Assembly (NCBI RefSeq): GCF_001936335.1
Contig: NZ_CP018888.1
Coordinates: 496,001-560,000, forward strand
Reading direction: 5' to 3'
Length of the DNA stretch: 64,000 nt
From: Amylolactobacillus amylophilus DSM 20533 = JCM 1125
GTDB lineage: Bacteria > Bacillota > Bacilli > Lactobacillales > Lactobacillaceae
Below, one piece after another: positions 1 through 10,144 of the stretch. The first letter of the stretch is position 1, and each line of letters starts with the position of its first letter. The notes below the pieces were generated by a model that searched no databases, was not told the DNA's origin, and saw nothing but the letters and a program-made list of their open reading frames with translations. The translations under genes were made by a program, and so were the position numbers.

Positions 1-84
1 GAAATCGCCGCAGGAACGGATTTCGAATTGAGCAAAGGTGAATGGTACAACCTCTACCAGGCAAGCGGACATAAATTACCATAG
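1..84 (+). CDS. Aldo/keto reductase, C-terminal fragment (cut by window edge)
   Basis: The first 27 codons of the window read in one open frame and end at TAG. The tail (…EWYNLYQASGHKLP) resembles the C-terminus of YdhF-like NAD(P)H-dependent aldo/keto reductases, where a WY.LY.AAG..LP ending is common. The active site lies outside the window, so the family call rests on this tail only. Confidence 0.5.
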   Translation, partial: EIAAGTDFELSKGEWYNLYQASGHKLP

Positions 85-286
85 ACAATCAAAATCTGAT
101 AACTAAAAAAGTCAAGTATATTAGGCTTTATCTACAATTTTAGTTTGTTTCAGCACAAAAAATATGTACACTCAAATAATCCTTGGGGCTTGTCAAAAAA
201 AATACAAGATGCTAGGCTTAAAAGTGATTAATGACAACGTTTTGTGGAAATGTCATAATCGTATCTTTGATTGATTAAAACCAAAT

Positions 287-366
287 GGTGTATTGTGGAC
301 AAGAGGCGGTCCATTGCACCAATCGAGATCTTCTTCATTCCTTTGGATGTTGAAGATCTTTTTTTA
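287..366 (+). promoter_or_regulatory. Two-hairpin leader upstream of the nucleoside phosphorylase
   Basis: In the 338-base gap before the phosphorylase, GGTG…TGGAC (287-300) can pair with GTCCA…CACC (309-320). Next AGATCTTC (326-333) pairs perfectly with GAAGATCT (352-359), followed by a run of seven T. The second hairpin looks like an intrinsic terminator, and the gene starts only 57 bases later, so it could be a leader attenuator. It could equally be the terminator of an unseen short transcript. I do not recognise a known riboswitch. Bases 85-286 are AT-rich with no feature I can support. Confidence 0.4.
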
Positions 367-422
367 TTTAAGTACCAGTGGTGTAATATGGAACAATAAT
401 TTAAATGAAAGAGGTATATGAG

Positions 423-1196
423 ATGATTTTAGAAGAATTTGACCCTAATCGACAGGCTATCATTAATCCACAAGACTTATACAAACCGATTGAAGGATTT
501 CCCAAAGTAGTCATATCGTGCTTTTCAAGAGTAACTTTTGCGCGCCTACTTGAGAATTACGAACATGACGAAATTACAAGAACATCTATGGCTAACTTTG
601 AAGTCATTGTCTATGGGATTACTATTGGAGACCAACAGATTGCTGTCTTTAATGCGCCAGTTGGGGCTGCTTCCTGTGTGGGAATTATAGAGGATTTGAT
701 TCAATTTGGGATGGAAAAACTCGTTCTCTTTGGGACTTGTGGGGTTTTGAACCAAGATATTGAGGCGACCTCCATCATCATTCCAACATCCGCCCTTCGA
801 GACGAGGGGACTAGTTATCACTATCTTCCAGCAAGTAATGAAGTGGAAGTGAACAAGGGAATCCTTCCTCTCTTCCAATCTTTTCTGGATAGTCACAAGA
901 TTTCGTATCAAAAAGGAAAAGTTTGGACGACCGATGCTCCCTATCGGGAAACCATCGGCAAGATGAAGCGTCGAAAGGAATCAGGGGCTATCTGCGTCGA
1001 TATGGAGTGCTCTGCCGTGGCGGCATTAGCAGCCTTTAGGGGCTTTGAACTCTGCCATTTCTTCTACGCGGCGGACCACCTCTCGGAAGAAAAATGGGAT
1101 ATCAGAACCTTATCTAGTCATTCGGACTTAGATAGTAAGGACCGAATCGCAGACTTGGCAATCCAATTTGCACTCTTTTGGGAAAAGGCTGACTAA
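423..1196 (+). CDS. Nucleoside phosphorylase, PNP/UDP family (uridine-phosphorylase-like)
   Basis: A 257-residue cytosolic enzyme of the phosphorylase superfamily, which cleaves nucleosides with phosphate to free base and ribose-1-phosphate. Visible family motifs are GTCGVL in the phosphate/ribose region, RDEGTSYHY, WTTDAPYRE in the substrate loop, and VDMECSA, whose M-E pair contacts ribose. Length is normal. An ATG at 405 is also in frame, but AAAGAGG sits eight bases before the ATG at 423, so 423 is preferred. The substrate (uridine, or a purine nucleoside) cannot be fixed from sequence. It has no operon partner and is preceded by a two-hairpin leader. Confidence 0.8.
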   Translation: MILEEFDPNRQAIINPQDLYKPIEGFPKVVISCFSRVTFARLLENYEHDEITRTSMANFEVIVYGITIGDQQIAVFNAPVGAASCVGIIEDLIQFGMEKLVLFGTCGVLNQDIEATSIIIPTSALRDEGTSYHYLPASNEVEVNKGILPLFQSFLDSHKISYQKGKVWTTDAPYRETIGKMKRRKESGAICVDMECSAVAALAAFRGFELCHFFYAADHLSEEKWDIRTLSSHSDLDSKDRIADLAIQFALFWEKAD

Positions 1197-1439
1197 ATAA
1201 ACCAAACTTTAATGTATTGATACCAATCGCCTCTAATAATATTAATACTTAATGTTATTATGCAGTTAAATCAACTATTTATATGAAACTTTTAGTGTTA
1301 TCAAAATCAAATTGAGATTTATCTTCAGTTACCAAAAAGTTACTAAAATTTGAAAAATGAGTCTATTTTGAAAGATTCAAAAGTCCTAAAACCCTATTAA
1401 ATCAAGGTTATAAGATTTAAAAAATGTATTCATAGAACT
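1197..1439. other. AT-rich gap at the broken 3' end of the GH1 pseudogene
   Basis: Roughly 240 bases of AT-rich sequence between the phosphorylase and the point where GH1 homology stops. I see no ORF, terminator or recognisable IS end. The abrupt loss of homology near 1440 indicates a deletion or rearrangement boundary. Confidence 0.4.
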
Positions 1440-1806
1440 CAAAATCCAGAGCGGCTTGTGATACCGATCCCACAATGTGTTCAGCGCAATCCGCAGGACG
1501 TCGGGGTCAGTTGCCCAGCCCCAATCGTTAGTCTTCAAATACGGATTCTTAACGCCGGACATGAAGTTGCCACCGCTCTTCCCGGTTTCATAGTGCGTTG
1601 TGACAACGTTTGAAGCGTAGCAAGAGAAACTCAGGAAGTCAGCAGAATAATTCTTAAGTAGCTCATAATCCTCTGGTGTATCGTCGAGCTTGATCCCTTC
1701 ACGTTCATAAAGCTTCAGGCGGTAATCAGGATACCGGCCGCCCGTCTGGACATCCGTGTAGAATAGGCTTCTCTGTGCTGATGTCATGGCCAAAAGTTGG
1801 TCTTTA

Positions 1807-2217
<411 letters not shown>

Positions 2218-2220
2218 CTA

Positions 2221-2340
<120 letters not shown>

Positions 2341-2373
2341 TCAACTGTTGTTGGTGAATCCATATTTCGAGTT

Positions 2374-2399
2374 CTAATCACTTCGTGATTAGGGCTCTT
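2374..2399 (+). terminator. Plus-strand terminator at the IS left end
   Basis: CTAATCA-CTTCG-TGATTAG followed by GGCTCTTTTTG. The T-run is on the plus strand, so this stops transcription entering the IS from the left and opposing the transposase gene, whose stop codon overlaps the stem. Such shields are common in IS elements. Confidence 0.6.
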
Positions 2400-3649
2400 T
2401 TTGTTTTGATTTTGAAAACGTATAGTACTCGAGTTCTAAACCTCCAGAAGCTGCGATAGCCAAAACTGGCTCGTTTGATCGCCTTGATTTTATTATTAGA
2501 ACCTTCCAAAGGACCATTTGAATAGTGTGTGGTAAAGGTGTTACGAATCTCATCATGATGGCTTTCAAGTGTTTTAATCGTGTTCTTCATTTCTTCAGAA
2601 TACGTTTTGTTATTCCAAAATGCCGCATTGTAGTTATGCCAATCTTGATGTTGGACAGCTGACCGGACGCTGTTTAAGACTTGATAAGTTTGTTCTAGTT
2701 CTGAATCCAACGATAACAGCTGATGGACAACATCGGTGGCAGCCATCCAGTAAGGAAAATTAGTCCACTTTTTGAATTGTTCAAAGTTAAGCTGTTCAGT
2801 TGGTACTAACAACAGCTTCCAGTAGCGCTTAAGGGCGTGAAATTCGCGAGAAGACGGGGTAAACTTCTTCATCACCTTGATTCTGGTTTTGTTAAACGCC
2901 CGATTTAGGGCGTTGATAATATGAAACTTGTCCATGACCACCATGGCATTGGGGAACACGGTCTGCACAAGCTTGGGGTAGGTATAATTCATATCAGTCA
3001 CAATAATTTTGACGTTTTCTCGGTCAGCTTGATCGAAGCGGTAAAAATACTTCTCTAGTTTATTGATGGTTCGATAAGGGAGTAAGTCGATTAATTCATG
3101 GGTTTCGCCATTCATGAACTCAAAGCTCATGGCACCAGTAGCGCTCTTGGTACTCTTCACCTCATCCATTAAGATGATCTCTGGTAAATAGTGCCAATTG
3201 GTTTGAAAGTCTCGTTCAGCGCGCATTAACTGGCGGCCCACAAATGAATCTGATGCCGATACTTCATTGGCAATGTGCTTCAAAGAGACCGGTTCACCGA
3301 GCTTCTCTAGGCATTCTTTGCGGCTGGTGTTTGAAATTGTACAGTGTTTCGGAACTGCCACTGTTTGTGCAAGAAAGTTGCCGTGACATTCTTTACAGTG
3401 GAAATAGCGGCGCTTTAAGGCTAAGATGACGGTGTTGCTCAGAACCTTCGAGAATCTGATAGTGGTATTGCGCCAGCCGTAGTTAATAATCTTTTGATCA
3501 TTGATAATCCCGCACTTGGGACAAGCCTTCGGCGTGTAATCCAAGTGGCCAGTTAAGCGAATAACCCCGTCTTCTCCAGTTTCACCGTCAGTAATTTTTA
3601 GGTTCTCGTCAGCTATTCCTAATAATAATTTTGTAGTATCATGACACAT
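2378..3649 (-). CDS. ISL3-family transposase
   Basis: A 423-residue DDE transposase. An N-terminal zinc ribbon is formed by CPKCG (about 42-46) and CKEC (about 86-89), followed by a helix-turn-helix region (about 115-140). The DDE_Tnp_ISL3 catalytic residues are visible as D in LMDEVKS, D in VTDMN or VMDKFH, and E in GPLEGSNNKIK, the last in a signature typical of ISL3 members. The start at 3649 has AGAAGGAAA upstream. Length is normal and the frame is intact, so the enzyme is predicted active. It is the only gene of the element. Confidence 0.95.
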   Translation of the reverse strand: MCHDTTKLLLGIADENLKITDGETGEDGVIRLTGHLDYTPKACPKCGIINDQKIINYGWRNTTIRFSKVLSNTVILALKRRYFHCKECHGNFLAQTVAVPKHCTISNTSRKECLEKLGEPVSLKHIANEVSASDSFVGRQLMRAERDFQTNWHYLPEIILMDEVKSTKSATGAMSFEFMNGETHELIDLLPYRTINKLEKYFYRFDQADRENVKIIVTDMNYTYPKLVQTVFPNAMVVMDKFHIINALNRAFNKTRIKVMKKFTPSSREFHALKRYWKLLLVPTEQLNFEQFKKWTNFPYWMAATDVVHQLLSLDSELEQTYQVLNSVRSAVQHQDWHNYNAAFWNNKTYSEEMKNTIKTLESHHDEIRNTFTTHYSNGPLEGSNNKIKAIKRASFGYRSFWRFRTRVLYVFKIKTKRALITK

Positions 3650-3700
3650 AGGGCATTTCCTTCTTTCTGAAAAATCTTCGTGGTGGTTGACTTGGATGAA

Positions 3701-3727
3701 CGGACAGGAAATGTCCGCTTTTTTATT
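3701..3727 (+). terminator. Plus-strand terminator near the IS right end
   Basis: CGGACA-GGAAA-TGTCCG followed by CTTTTTTATT. It points away from the transposase start and would end antisense transcripts leaving the element. On the minus strand the same hairpin lies in the transposase mRNA leader. Confidence 0.6.
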
Positions 3728-3799
3728 CTAGCCATAAATAAAAAATCTGTCATCAGTAATAGATGAAAATCTATTACCAACAACAGATATTGTAGAACC

Positions 3800-4104
<305 letters not shown>

Positions 4105-4121
4105 TTACTTTTACTATAAAA

Positions 4122-4135
4122 CGAAAGCGTTTTCT
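4122..4135. promoter_or_regulatory. cre site (CcpA operator) of the dead GH1 gene
   Basis: On the minus strand the site reads AGAAAACGCTTTCG, close to the cre consensus TGWAANCGNTNWCA with an exact core. It lies about 45 bases upstream of the GH1 start, where CcpA would repress transcription while glucose is present. Confidence 0.7.
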
Positions 4136-4151
4136 GCAATAAGTACAAAAT

Positions 4152-4177
4152 AAAAAAGCTGACGCATCAGCTTTTTT
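4152..4177. terminator. Bidirectional terminator
   Basis: AAAAAAGCTGA-CGCA-TCAGCTTTTTT. T-runs in both directions; it separates the GH1 promoter from the end of the MATE gene. Confidence 0.8.
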
Positions 4178-4199
4178 CTAGCACATTATTGCGTGAATC

Positions 4200-5555
4200 C
4201 TATTGATTGTTCTTGACCACAATCTTGTCACGCTCACGTAGTTGTTTCATCGTCGTCAGGTACGATGGGATGAGGACCATGAGCGAGCCAAACCAGGCCA
4301 AGGGATTGGCTAAACAGGCTCCAAGGAATTCGAAGTTAGCCACCAGAACCAGGCCAGCAAACGCCCGCATCATTAGCTCGAATACACCAGCAATCGTTGG
4401 AATCATGCTTTTACCAAGTCCCTGCAGGGTATACCTGAGAACGAACAAGGTGGACAACAGCCAATACATGCTGCTAACAACGTAGAAGTATTGCTGGGCT
4501 AGAGTAGTAACCGCCGGTTGGTCGTTGCCGACAAAGAAGTTCACTAGTGGCCGGCCAAAGATGATAATTAAGCCACCCAGAACAATACTAATCCCAATGG
4601 ATAAGAGTAAAATTTGTTTCACGCCCTTGATGATGCGCCCGTACTTTCTGGCGCCAAAGTTTTGTGCCACAAACGTCGCCATGGCAATGCCAAACGACAT
4701 TACTGGCAGGGTTGCAACCTGATCGATTTTACCAGCAGCGGTGTAAGCTGCGATTGATTGTGGTCCCAGTGTATTCAACATTAACTGCAGAATGACACTA
4801 CCAATGGCAATAATTGACGACTGGAACCCCATCGGCAGACCCAACCGCAGGTGGTCGATAAAATCTTGCTTAGAAATCTTGAAGTCTTCGCGCCGTAATT
4901 GGAGATATGGGACAGACTTTCTGATATACAGGATACATAGAATCATCGAAATTCCCTGCGATGAAACAGTCGCAATCCCGGCAGCCACAGTGCCAATATG
5001 CAGAACCGCAATTAGGACAATATCAATTGCCACGTTAATCACGACGGCTACGACTAGAAAAATCAATGGTGTGCGACTGTCGCCGAGTGCCATAAGGACA
5101 TTAGCGAGCAAGTTATACCCGATGGCTACTGAGAAGCCAGCAAAGATTACAATCAGGAAGTCGTATGCCTGATCAATAATCTCTGGTGGTGTCTGCATCA
5201 ATTGTAGAATCTCACGACAGAACACAACGCTCAGAGTCGTCATCACAATGGAAATTGCCAGGCTGATTACGATGCTCGTCGCAAAGCTTTTCCGGACACC
5301 CTTATAATCACGAGCGCCAAAGAGCTGTGCGGTCTTGATTGAGAGACCACTAGTGGCACCTTGTGCAAAGCCGATGATCAGAAATGTCAGGCTATTCGTC
5401 GAACCAACGGCTGCCAATGCGTTCACGCCGAGGAAGCGGCCGACTATTAGTGTGTCGGATAAAGTATAGAATTGCTGAAATAGGTTTCCAATTAGGAGTG
5501 GAATTGAGAAAATTGCAATAATTTTTAATGGGTTGCCGCGGGTTAAGTCTTTCAT
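4200..5555 (-). CDS. MATE-family multidrug efflux protein
   Basis: A 451-residue membrane protein with about twelve hydrophobic segments arranged as two MATE halves. The N-terminus (GNPLKIIAIFSIPLLIGNLFQQFY…D) and the GRFLGVNALAAVGS segment are typical of the MATE/DinF-like branch in Firmicutes, which export cationic drugs using Na+ or H+ gradients. The start has CTGGAGAAC eight bases upstream. It is transcribed alone. A 17-bp operator-like palindrome lies about 45 bases before the start, suggesting control by a TetR- or MarR-type repressor that is not encoded next to it. The substrate is unknown. Confidence 0.88.
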   Translation of the reverse strand: MKDLTRGNPLKIIAIFSIPLLIGNLFQQFYTLSDTLIVGRFLGVNALAAVGSTNSLTFLIIGFAQGATSGLSIKTAQLFGARDYKGVRKSFATSIVISLAISIVMTTLSVVFCREILQLMQTPPEIIDQAYDFLIVIFAGFSVAIGYNLLANVLMALGDSRTPLIFLVVAVVINVAIDIVLIAVLHIGTVAAGIATVSSQGISMILCILYIRKSVPYLQLRREDFKISKQDFIDHLRLGLPMGFQSSIIAIGSVILQLMLNTLGPQSIAAYTAAGKIDQVATLPVMSFGIAMATFVAQNFGARKYGRIIKGVKQILLLSIGISIVLGGLIIIFGRPLVNFFVGNDQPAVTTLAQQYFYVVSSMYWLLSTLFVLRYTLQGLGKSMIPTIAGVFELMMRAFAGLVLVANFEFLGACLANPLAWFGSLMVLIPSYLTTMKQLRERDKIVVKNNQ

Positions 5556-5597
5556 TAATGTTCTCCAGAAAAGTAAATTAATGACTATTTTAGTCTT

Positions 5598-5614
5598 TTT
5601 ACTTGGTCAGTAAA
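5598..5614. promoter_or_regulatory. Operator-like palindrome upstream of the MATE gene
   Basis: TTTACTTGGTCAGTAAA has perfect 6-bp arms, and a second inverted repeat GACTATTTTAGTC (5583-5595) adjoins it. The layout resembles operators of TetR/MarR-type efflux regulators. The regulator itself is inferred and not present nearby. Confidence 0.45.
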
Positions 5615-5616
5615 AG

Positions 5617-6202
5617 TTCAAATCGGTTAATCCACGAATTATTAACGAAGATTGATCAAAATGCGTAGCAATTTGAGGCAAGCTAGTTGAGATGAGTGGA
5701 TTGATTGGTGGAACACAGTTACAAGTTGTGACACCAATCGGTTAGTCCACGGATTATCAACGAAGATTGACCAAAATGCGTAGCAATTTGAGGCAAGCTA
5801 GTTGAGATGAGTGGATTGATTGGTGGAACACAGTTACAAGTTGTGACACAGCACGGTCAGCTTCTGAGTACTAGTTGATATATCTGATAGCTACAAAGTA
5901 GCTGTTAGATATGAGACTAGACGCAAGAAGTTGTGCTGTGGAACACAGTTACAAGTTGTGATAATCAACGTTCAACTCTTGAGTACTAGTAAAGCCTGAC
6001 AAAGATTCACGGAGTGAAGCTAGGAAGGAAAGCTAGACGGAGAGAGTTGTTGATTGGAACACAGTTACAAGTTGTGATAATCAACGTTCAACTCTTGAGT
6101 ACTAGTAAAGCCTGACAAAGATTCACGGAGTGAAGCTAGGAAGGAAAGCTAGACGGAGAGAGTTGTTGATTGGAACACAGTTACAGGTTGTGGCACAGCA
6201 CG
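5617..6202. repeat. Tandem array of structured repeats with a constant linker and covarying arms
   Basis: The linker GGAACACAGTTACAAGTTGT(G) occurs at 5710, 5825, 5940, 6056 and 6172 (the last with one change), on a 115-116 bp period. Between linkers lie 94-95 bp units. Unit 2 arms are CACCAATC/GATTGGTG, unit 3 CACAGCAC/GTGCTGTG, and units 4 and 5 AATCAA…CAACTCT/AGAGTTGTTGATT. The arm sequences differ but each pair is complementary. Units 3-5 share GAGTACTAGT and CTAGACG around an inner hairpin (in unit 3, GATAGCTAC-AAA-GTAGCTGTT). Units 4 and 5 are identical, and units 1 and 2 differ by four changes, all in the left half. No ORF is seen. The array lies upstream of the MATE gene and downstream of the TPM gene. 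Related copies are at 34605 and 39812. Confidence 0.85.
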
Positions 6203-6217
6203 ACTTGCAACAATCCA

Positions 6218-7084
6218 CTAAATTGACGCTCCACCGCCACCGGATGAACCGCCTCCGCCCGAGAATCCTCCGCCACCACCGAAGCCGCCACCGCCCCAGT
6301 GATCATTATCATCATTTGAACCACCTGAGCCCAAGAAAATCAGCCACCATGGAATAGAAGACCCGTCAACACCACCCGGGCCCTTGGGGCCGCCTTTGCC
6401 GCCTCTTCCCCTGTACGAAGCGAAAAGCACGATGCCTGTAAACACAAGCAAACCGATGACAACTCCGATAGACTCCCCACTATTATCCGCTTCTTGAACT
6501 CGTTCAAGCTCCTCATCAGAAAGTGAGTTCTTATCTAGCTTGTAGCCGTACTCTTTGTCAATCAACGTCACAACAGCATTAAAGGTTTGCTGCAAGCCTT
6601 TATTCACCTTCGCCTTATCTGACGACTTTAGTAAATCAGCGTTATTACGCAAAATCGCACCAGCCTGCGAGTCAGTTACGGCTCCTTCTAAGCCATAACC
6701 AACCTCAATCCTGACGTTTCTCTCACCGTCATTTACCGCGTAGAGAATCAGCAGGCCGTTATCAGAAGATTTCTGACCAATATTCCACTTATCGAACAGC
6801 TCACTAGCATACTCGTCGATTGATTCCCCATCAGTCGACTTCACCACCGCCATAATTACCTGTGGCTTTTTGCCGGTATTCTCATAGGATTCGTTCTTGT
6901 TGAACACCAGCTGCTTGGTCTCATCATTCAGCAATAAAACTTGGTCGTAATAATATGTGCTGGGACTCGCCGGTAATTTCGCCGCCTCAACGGAATGCGA
7001 AAAGAAGCCACCCACAAATAGAGTAGCTCCTACAAATAGCAGTAATGCCAATATTTTACTTTTAATTAAACCAGTCTGCTTCAT
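6218..7084 (-). CDS. TPM-domain membrane protein (YgcG-like) with Gly-rich tail
   Basis: A 288-residue protein. Residues 1-34 are a signal peptide ending in an HSVEA-A cleavage site. The TPM domain follows (about 37-180: YYYDQVLLLND, PQVIMAVVKSTDGESIDEYASELFDKWNIGQ, NGLLILYAVNDGERNVRIEVGYGLEG). A transmembrane segment lies near 205-222, then a tail very rich in Gly, Ser and Trp ending GGASI. The domain therefore faces outward and the tail is probably cytosolic. It directly follows lemA (28-bp gap), a pairing common in bacteria with a proposed envelope-stress role; the biochemical function is not established. The upstream ribosome site is weak, suggesting coupling to lemA. Confidence 0.85.
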   Translation of the reverse strand: MKQTGLIKSKILALLLFVGATLFVGGFFSHSVEAAKLPASPSTYYYDQVLLLNDETKQLVFNKNESYENTGKKPQVIMAVVKSTDGESIDEYASELFDKWNIGQKSSDNGLLILYAVNDGERNVRIEVGYGLEGAVTDSQAGAILRNNADLLKSSDKAKVNKGLQQTFNAVVTLIDKEYGYKLDKNSLSDEELERVQEADNSGESIGVVIGLLVFTGIVLFASYRGRGGKGGPKGPGGVDGSSIPWWLIFLGSGGSNDDNDHWGGGGFGGGGGFSGGGGSSGGGGASI

Positions 7085-7112
7085 CAGCGTCTGCTACTTC
7101 CCACTTACTAAA

Positions 7113-7697
7113 TTAATTGCCAAAGTCAACCGTTGGTGTCTTCTCGGCAGCATCAACCGCCTCAAAGTAAGGTTTCTTCCCCAGCCCCATCATGTTAGCG
7201 AAAATGTTCTTCGGGAAAGACACAACAGAACGATTATATGACTGCACTGCGAGGTTATATCTTCTTCTCTCGGTCGTAATCCGATTCTCCGTTCCTTCTA
7301 ACTGAGTCATCAAGGTCTGCACGTTCTCATTTGAAGTCAAGCTCGGATAATTTTCTTGAATCACGTTCACCAACGTACCGACGGATTGGTCAAGATTGCC
7401 ATTAGCTTCCATCTTCTCCTTATCCGTTGAGGCACTTCCGTAAGCCTTTCTGGCCTCCGCAATATCACCGAAAATCTTCTGTTCCTGCTTCATGCTACCC
7501 TTGACCGAATTAACCAGGTTCGGTACCAGGTCGTAGCGCCGTTGCATCTGGTTCTCGACCTGACCCCACTGCGCCTCTACGTCTTGGTTCTGCTTGGCCA
7601 GACCATTGTACATGCCGACGAAAATCGCAATGAGAATTACGACAACTCCACCGACAATCCACCAAGGATTGATTTTTGTTCTCTTCTTAGTTTCCAT
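7113..7697 (-). CDS. lemA: LemA family protein
   Basis: A 194-residue protein with one N-terminal membrane anchor (about 12-30, PWWIVGGVVVILIAIFVGMY) followed by the helical LemA domain. Typical signatures are RRYDLVPNLVNSVKG, E..I..DIAEARKAY and NRITTERRRYNLAVQSYN, ending with a PFFEA-like segment (KKPYFEAVDAAEKTP). The predicted topology is a short N-terminus inside and the domain outside. AAGAGGTG lies seven bases before the ATG. It is the first gene of a lemA-TPM operon. The molecular function of LemA is poorly defined; the pairing implies the two act together at the membrane. Confidence 0.9.
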   Translation of the reverse strand: METKKRTKINPWWIVGGVVVILIAIFVGMYNGLAKQNQDVEAQWGQVENQMQRRYDLVPNLVNSVKGSMKQEQKIFGDIAEARKAYGSASTDKEKMEANGNLDQSVGTLVNVIQENYPSLTSNENVQTLMTQLEGTENRITTERRRYNLAVQSYNRSVVSFPKNIFANMMGLGKKPYFEAVDAAEKTPTVDFGN

Positions 7698-7792
7698 GAA
7701 TGCACCTCTTCAATTGTTACTTAAATTTTATCATATCTGTTGAGGGATTACTGGTTTTCAGGATTTTTAACGAATTCTTTAGCTCTGGTAAA

Positions 7793-8338
7793 TCATGCTT
7801 CGTAGACAGTTGCCCCAAGCGTATTTTTAAAGTGGTCAAGGGCCCACTCGTGACCTACCTGATTGAAGCTCGCCACACCATTTTGCGGGATGGCAATCTG
7901 ATAACCCAGGTTATAGGCATCGAAAGCGGTATGGAGCACGCAGATGTCTGTCACCACGCCGACCAAGGTTAGCTCGGTAATCTTTCTTTCACGTAAACGT
8001 ATATCCAAATCCGTCCCAGAAAAAGCGGAGTAGTGGCGTTTATCCATCCAGTAGATTGCATCCCGATTCTCGTCATAGAAGTTCTGTAGCGAACCATATA
8101 GCTGACGCCCGCTAGTCCCTACCAGATTATGCGGTGGGAACAACTTCATCTCGGGGTGATATGTATCCTTGACATCGTGCATGTCAACCGCCATCACCAC
8201 AAAGTCCCCGTTAGCGACAAATTGTTGATTCAGCTCAACAATCTTTTGTTCAAGTGCCTGAGCGGGTTTGCCAGCGGTCAATTTACCATCATCCGCCACA
8301 AAATCATAGGTATAATCGATGTTAATCAATGCCTTCAT
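7793..8338 (-). CDS. pncA: Nicotinamidase / isochorismatase-family hydrolase
   Basis: A 181-residue cytosolic hydrolase that would convert nicotinamide to nicotinate for NAD salvage. The catalytic triad is visible as D8 in NIDYTYDF, K near residue 99 in MDKRHYSAF, and C near residue 130 in GVVTDICVLHTA. The metal-site Asp-His is supplied by VDMHDVKDTYHP. These features fit bacterial PncA better than other isochorismatases. Its ATG overlaps the stop of comEB by one base (TAATG), indicating translational coupling in a two-gene operon. Confidence 0.88.
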   Translation of the reverse strand: MKALINIDYTYDFVADDGKLTAGKPAQALEQKIVELNQQFVANGDFVVMAVDMHDVKDTYHPEMKLFPPHNLVGTSGRQLYGSLQNFYDENRDAIYWMDKRHYSAFSGTDLDIRLRERKITELTLVGVVTDICVLHTAFDAYNLGYQIAIPQNGVASFNQVGHEWALDHFKNTLGATVYEA

Positions 8339-8820
8339 TATTGTTCTCCTCTTGTGAGTTCTTGCAGTAATTCTCTCAGATAAGTGGGGTCCAGCGCAAC
8401 CTTTTCGACCGGCAATTTCACATGTTCAATTAATTCAAGTGCCAAGGGGTTCGCGTGGTAATCATAGACGTAATTAATCTTCCGCACACCAGCCTGGATG
8501 AGCGCCTTCGTGCAATTGTAGCACGGGAAGTGAGTTACATAGATCTCAGCATCTTTTGCGACAATACCATTCGTGGCGCATTGTAATAATGCGTTAATCT
8601 CACTGTGGATTGTGCGGACACAATGACCGTCGACCATCTGATGTCCTACGTCATCACAATGTGGCTGGCCCTTTGCAGAACCGTTATAACCACTCGCAAT
8701 CATTCTGTCTTCTTTAACTAACACACTGCCGACAAGTGCTCGATCACACGTGGACCGTTGTGCAATCACCAGCGCCTGCATCATAAAATACTGGGACCAT
8801 GGAATTCTTTGATGGGTCAT
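8338..8820 (-). CDS. comEB: dCMP deaminase family protein (ComEB-like)
   Basis: A 160-residue zinc cytidine/deoxycytidylate deaminase. HSEINAL (about 72-78) carries the zinc His and catalytic Glu, and PCYNC the two zinc cysteines; an additional H/C-rich loop (QPHCDDVGH…GHCVRT) is typical of dCMP deaminases. These make dUMP from dCMP for dTTP synthesis. Lactobacilli often annotate this as ComEB, but a role in DNA uptake does not follow from the sequence. It is first in an operon with pncA and overlaps it by one base. Confidence 0.88.
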   Translation of the reverse strand: MTHQRIPWSQYFMMQALVIAQRSTCDRALVGSVLVKEDRMIASGYNGSAKGQPHCDDVGHQMVDGHCVRTIHSEINALLQCATNGIVAKDAEIYVTHFPCYNCTKALIQAGVRKINYVYDYHANPLALELIEHVKLPVEKVALDPTYLRELLQELTRGEQ

Positions 8821-8875
8821 ATTGAGAAACCTCCATTCAAACCAAACTAATCACAATAAAATCTACTTCTCTACT

Positions 8876-10104
<1,229 letters not shown>

Positions 10105-10109
10105 GTTTA

Positions 10110-10137
10110 ATTCTAGCAAATTTACCGCTTTTGTCAA
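10110..10137 (-). promoter_or_regulatory. trpS T-box promoter
   Basis: TTGACA (10137-10132), a 16-base spacer and TAGAAT (10115-10110) read toward the T-box leader. Confidence 0.75.
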
Positions 10138-10144
10138 AAGCCGA

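Noticed and set aside
5617-6202. CRISPR array, suggested by the regular 115-bp spacing of the linker
   Set aside because: The linker is only 21 bp, intervals of 94-95 bp are repeated between units and self-complementary, and there are no cas genes.
6130-6357. 75-codon plus-strand ORF rich in His and Arg
   Set aside because: It runs from the repeat array into the antisense of the Gly-rich tail of the TPM protein; the composition is a by-product of that tail.
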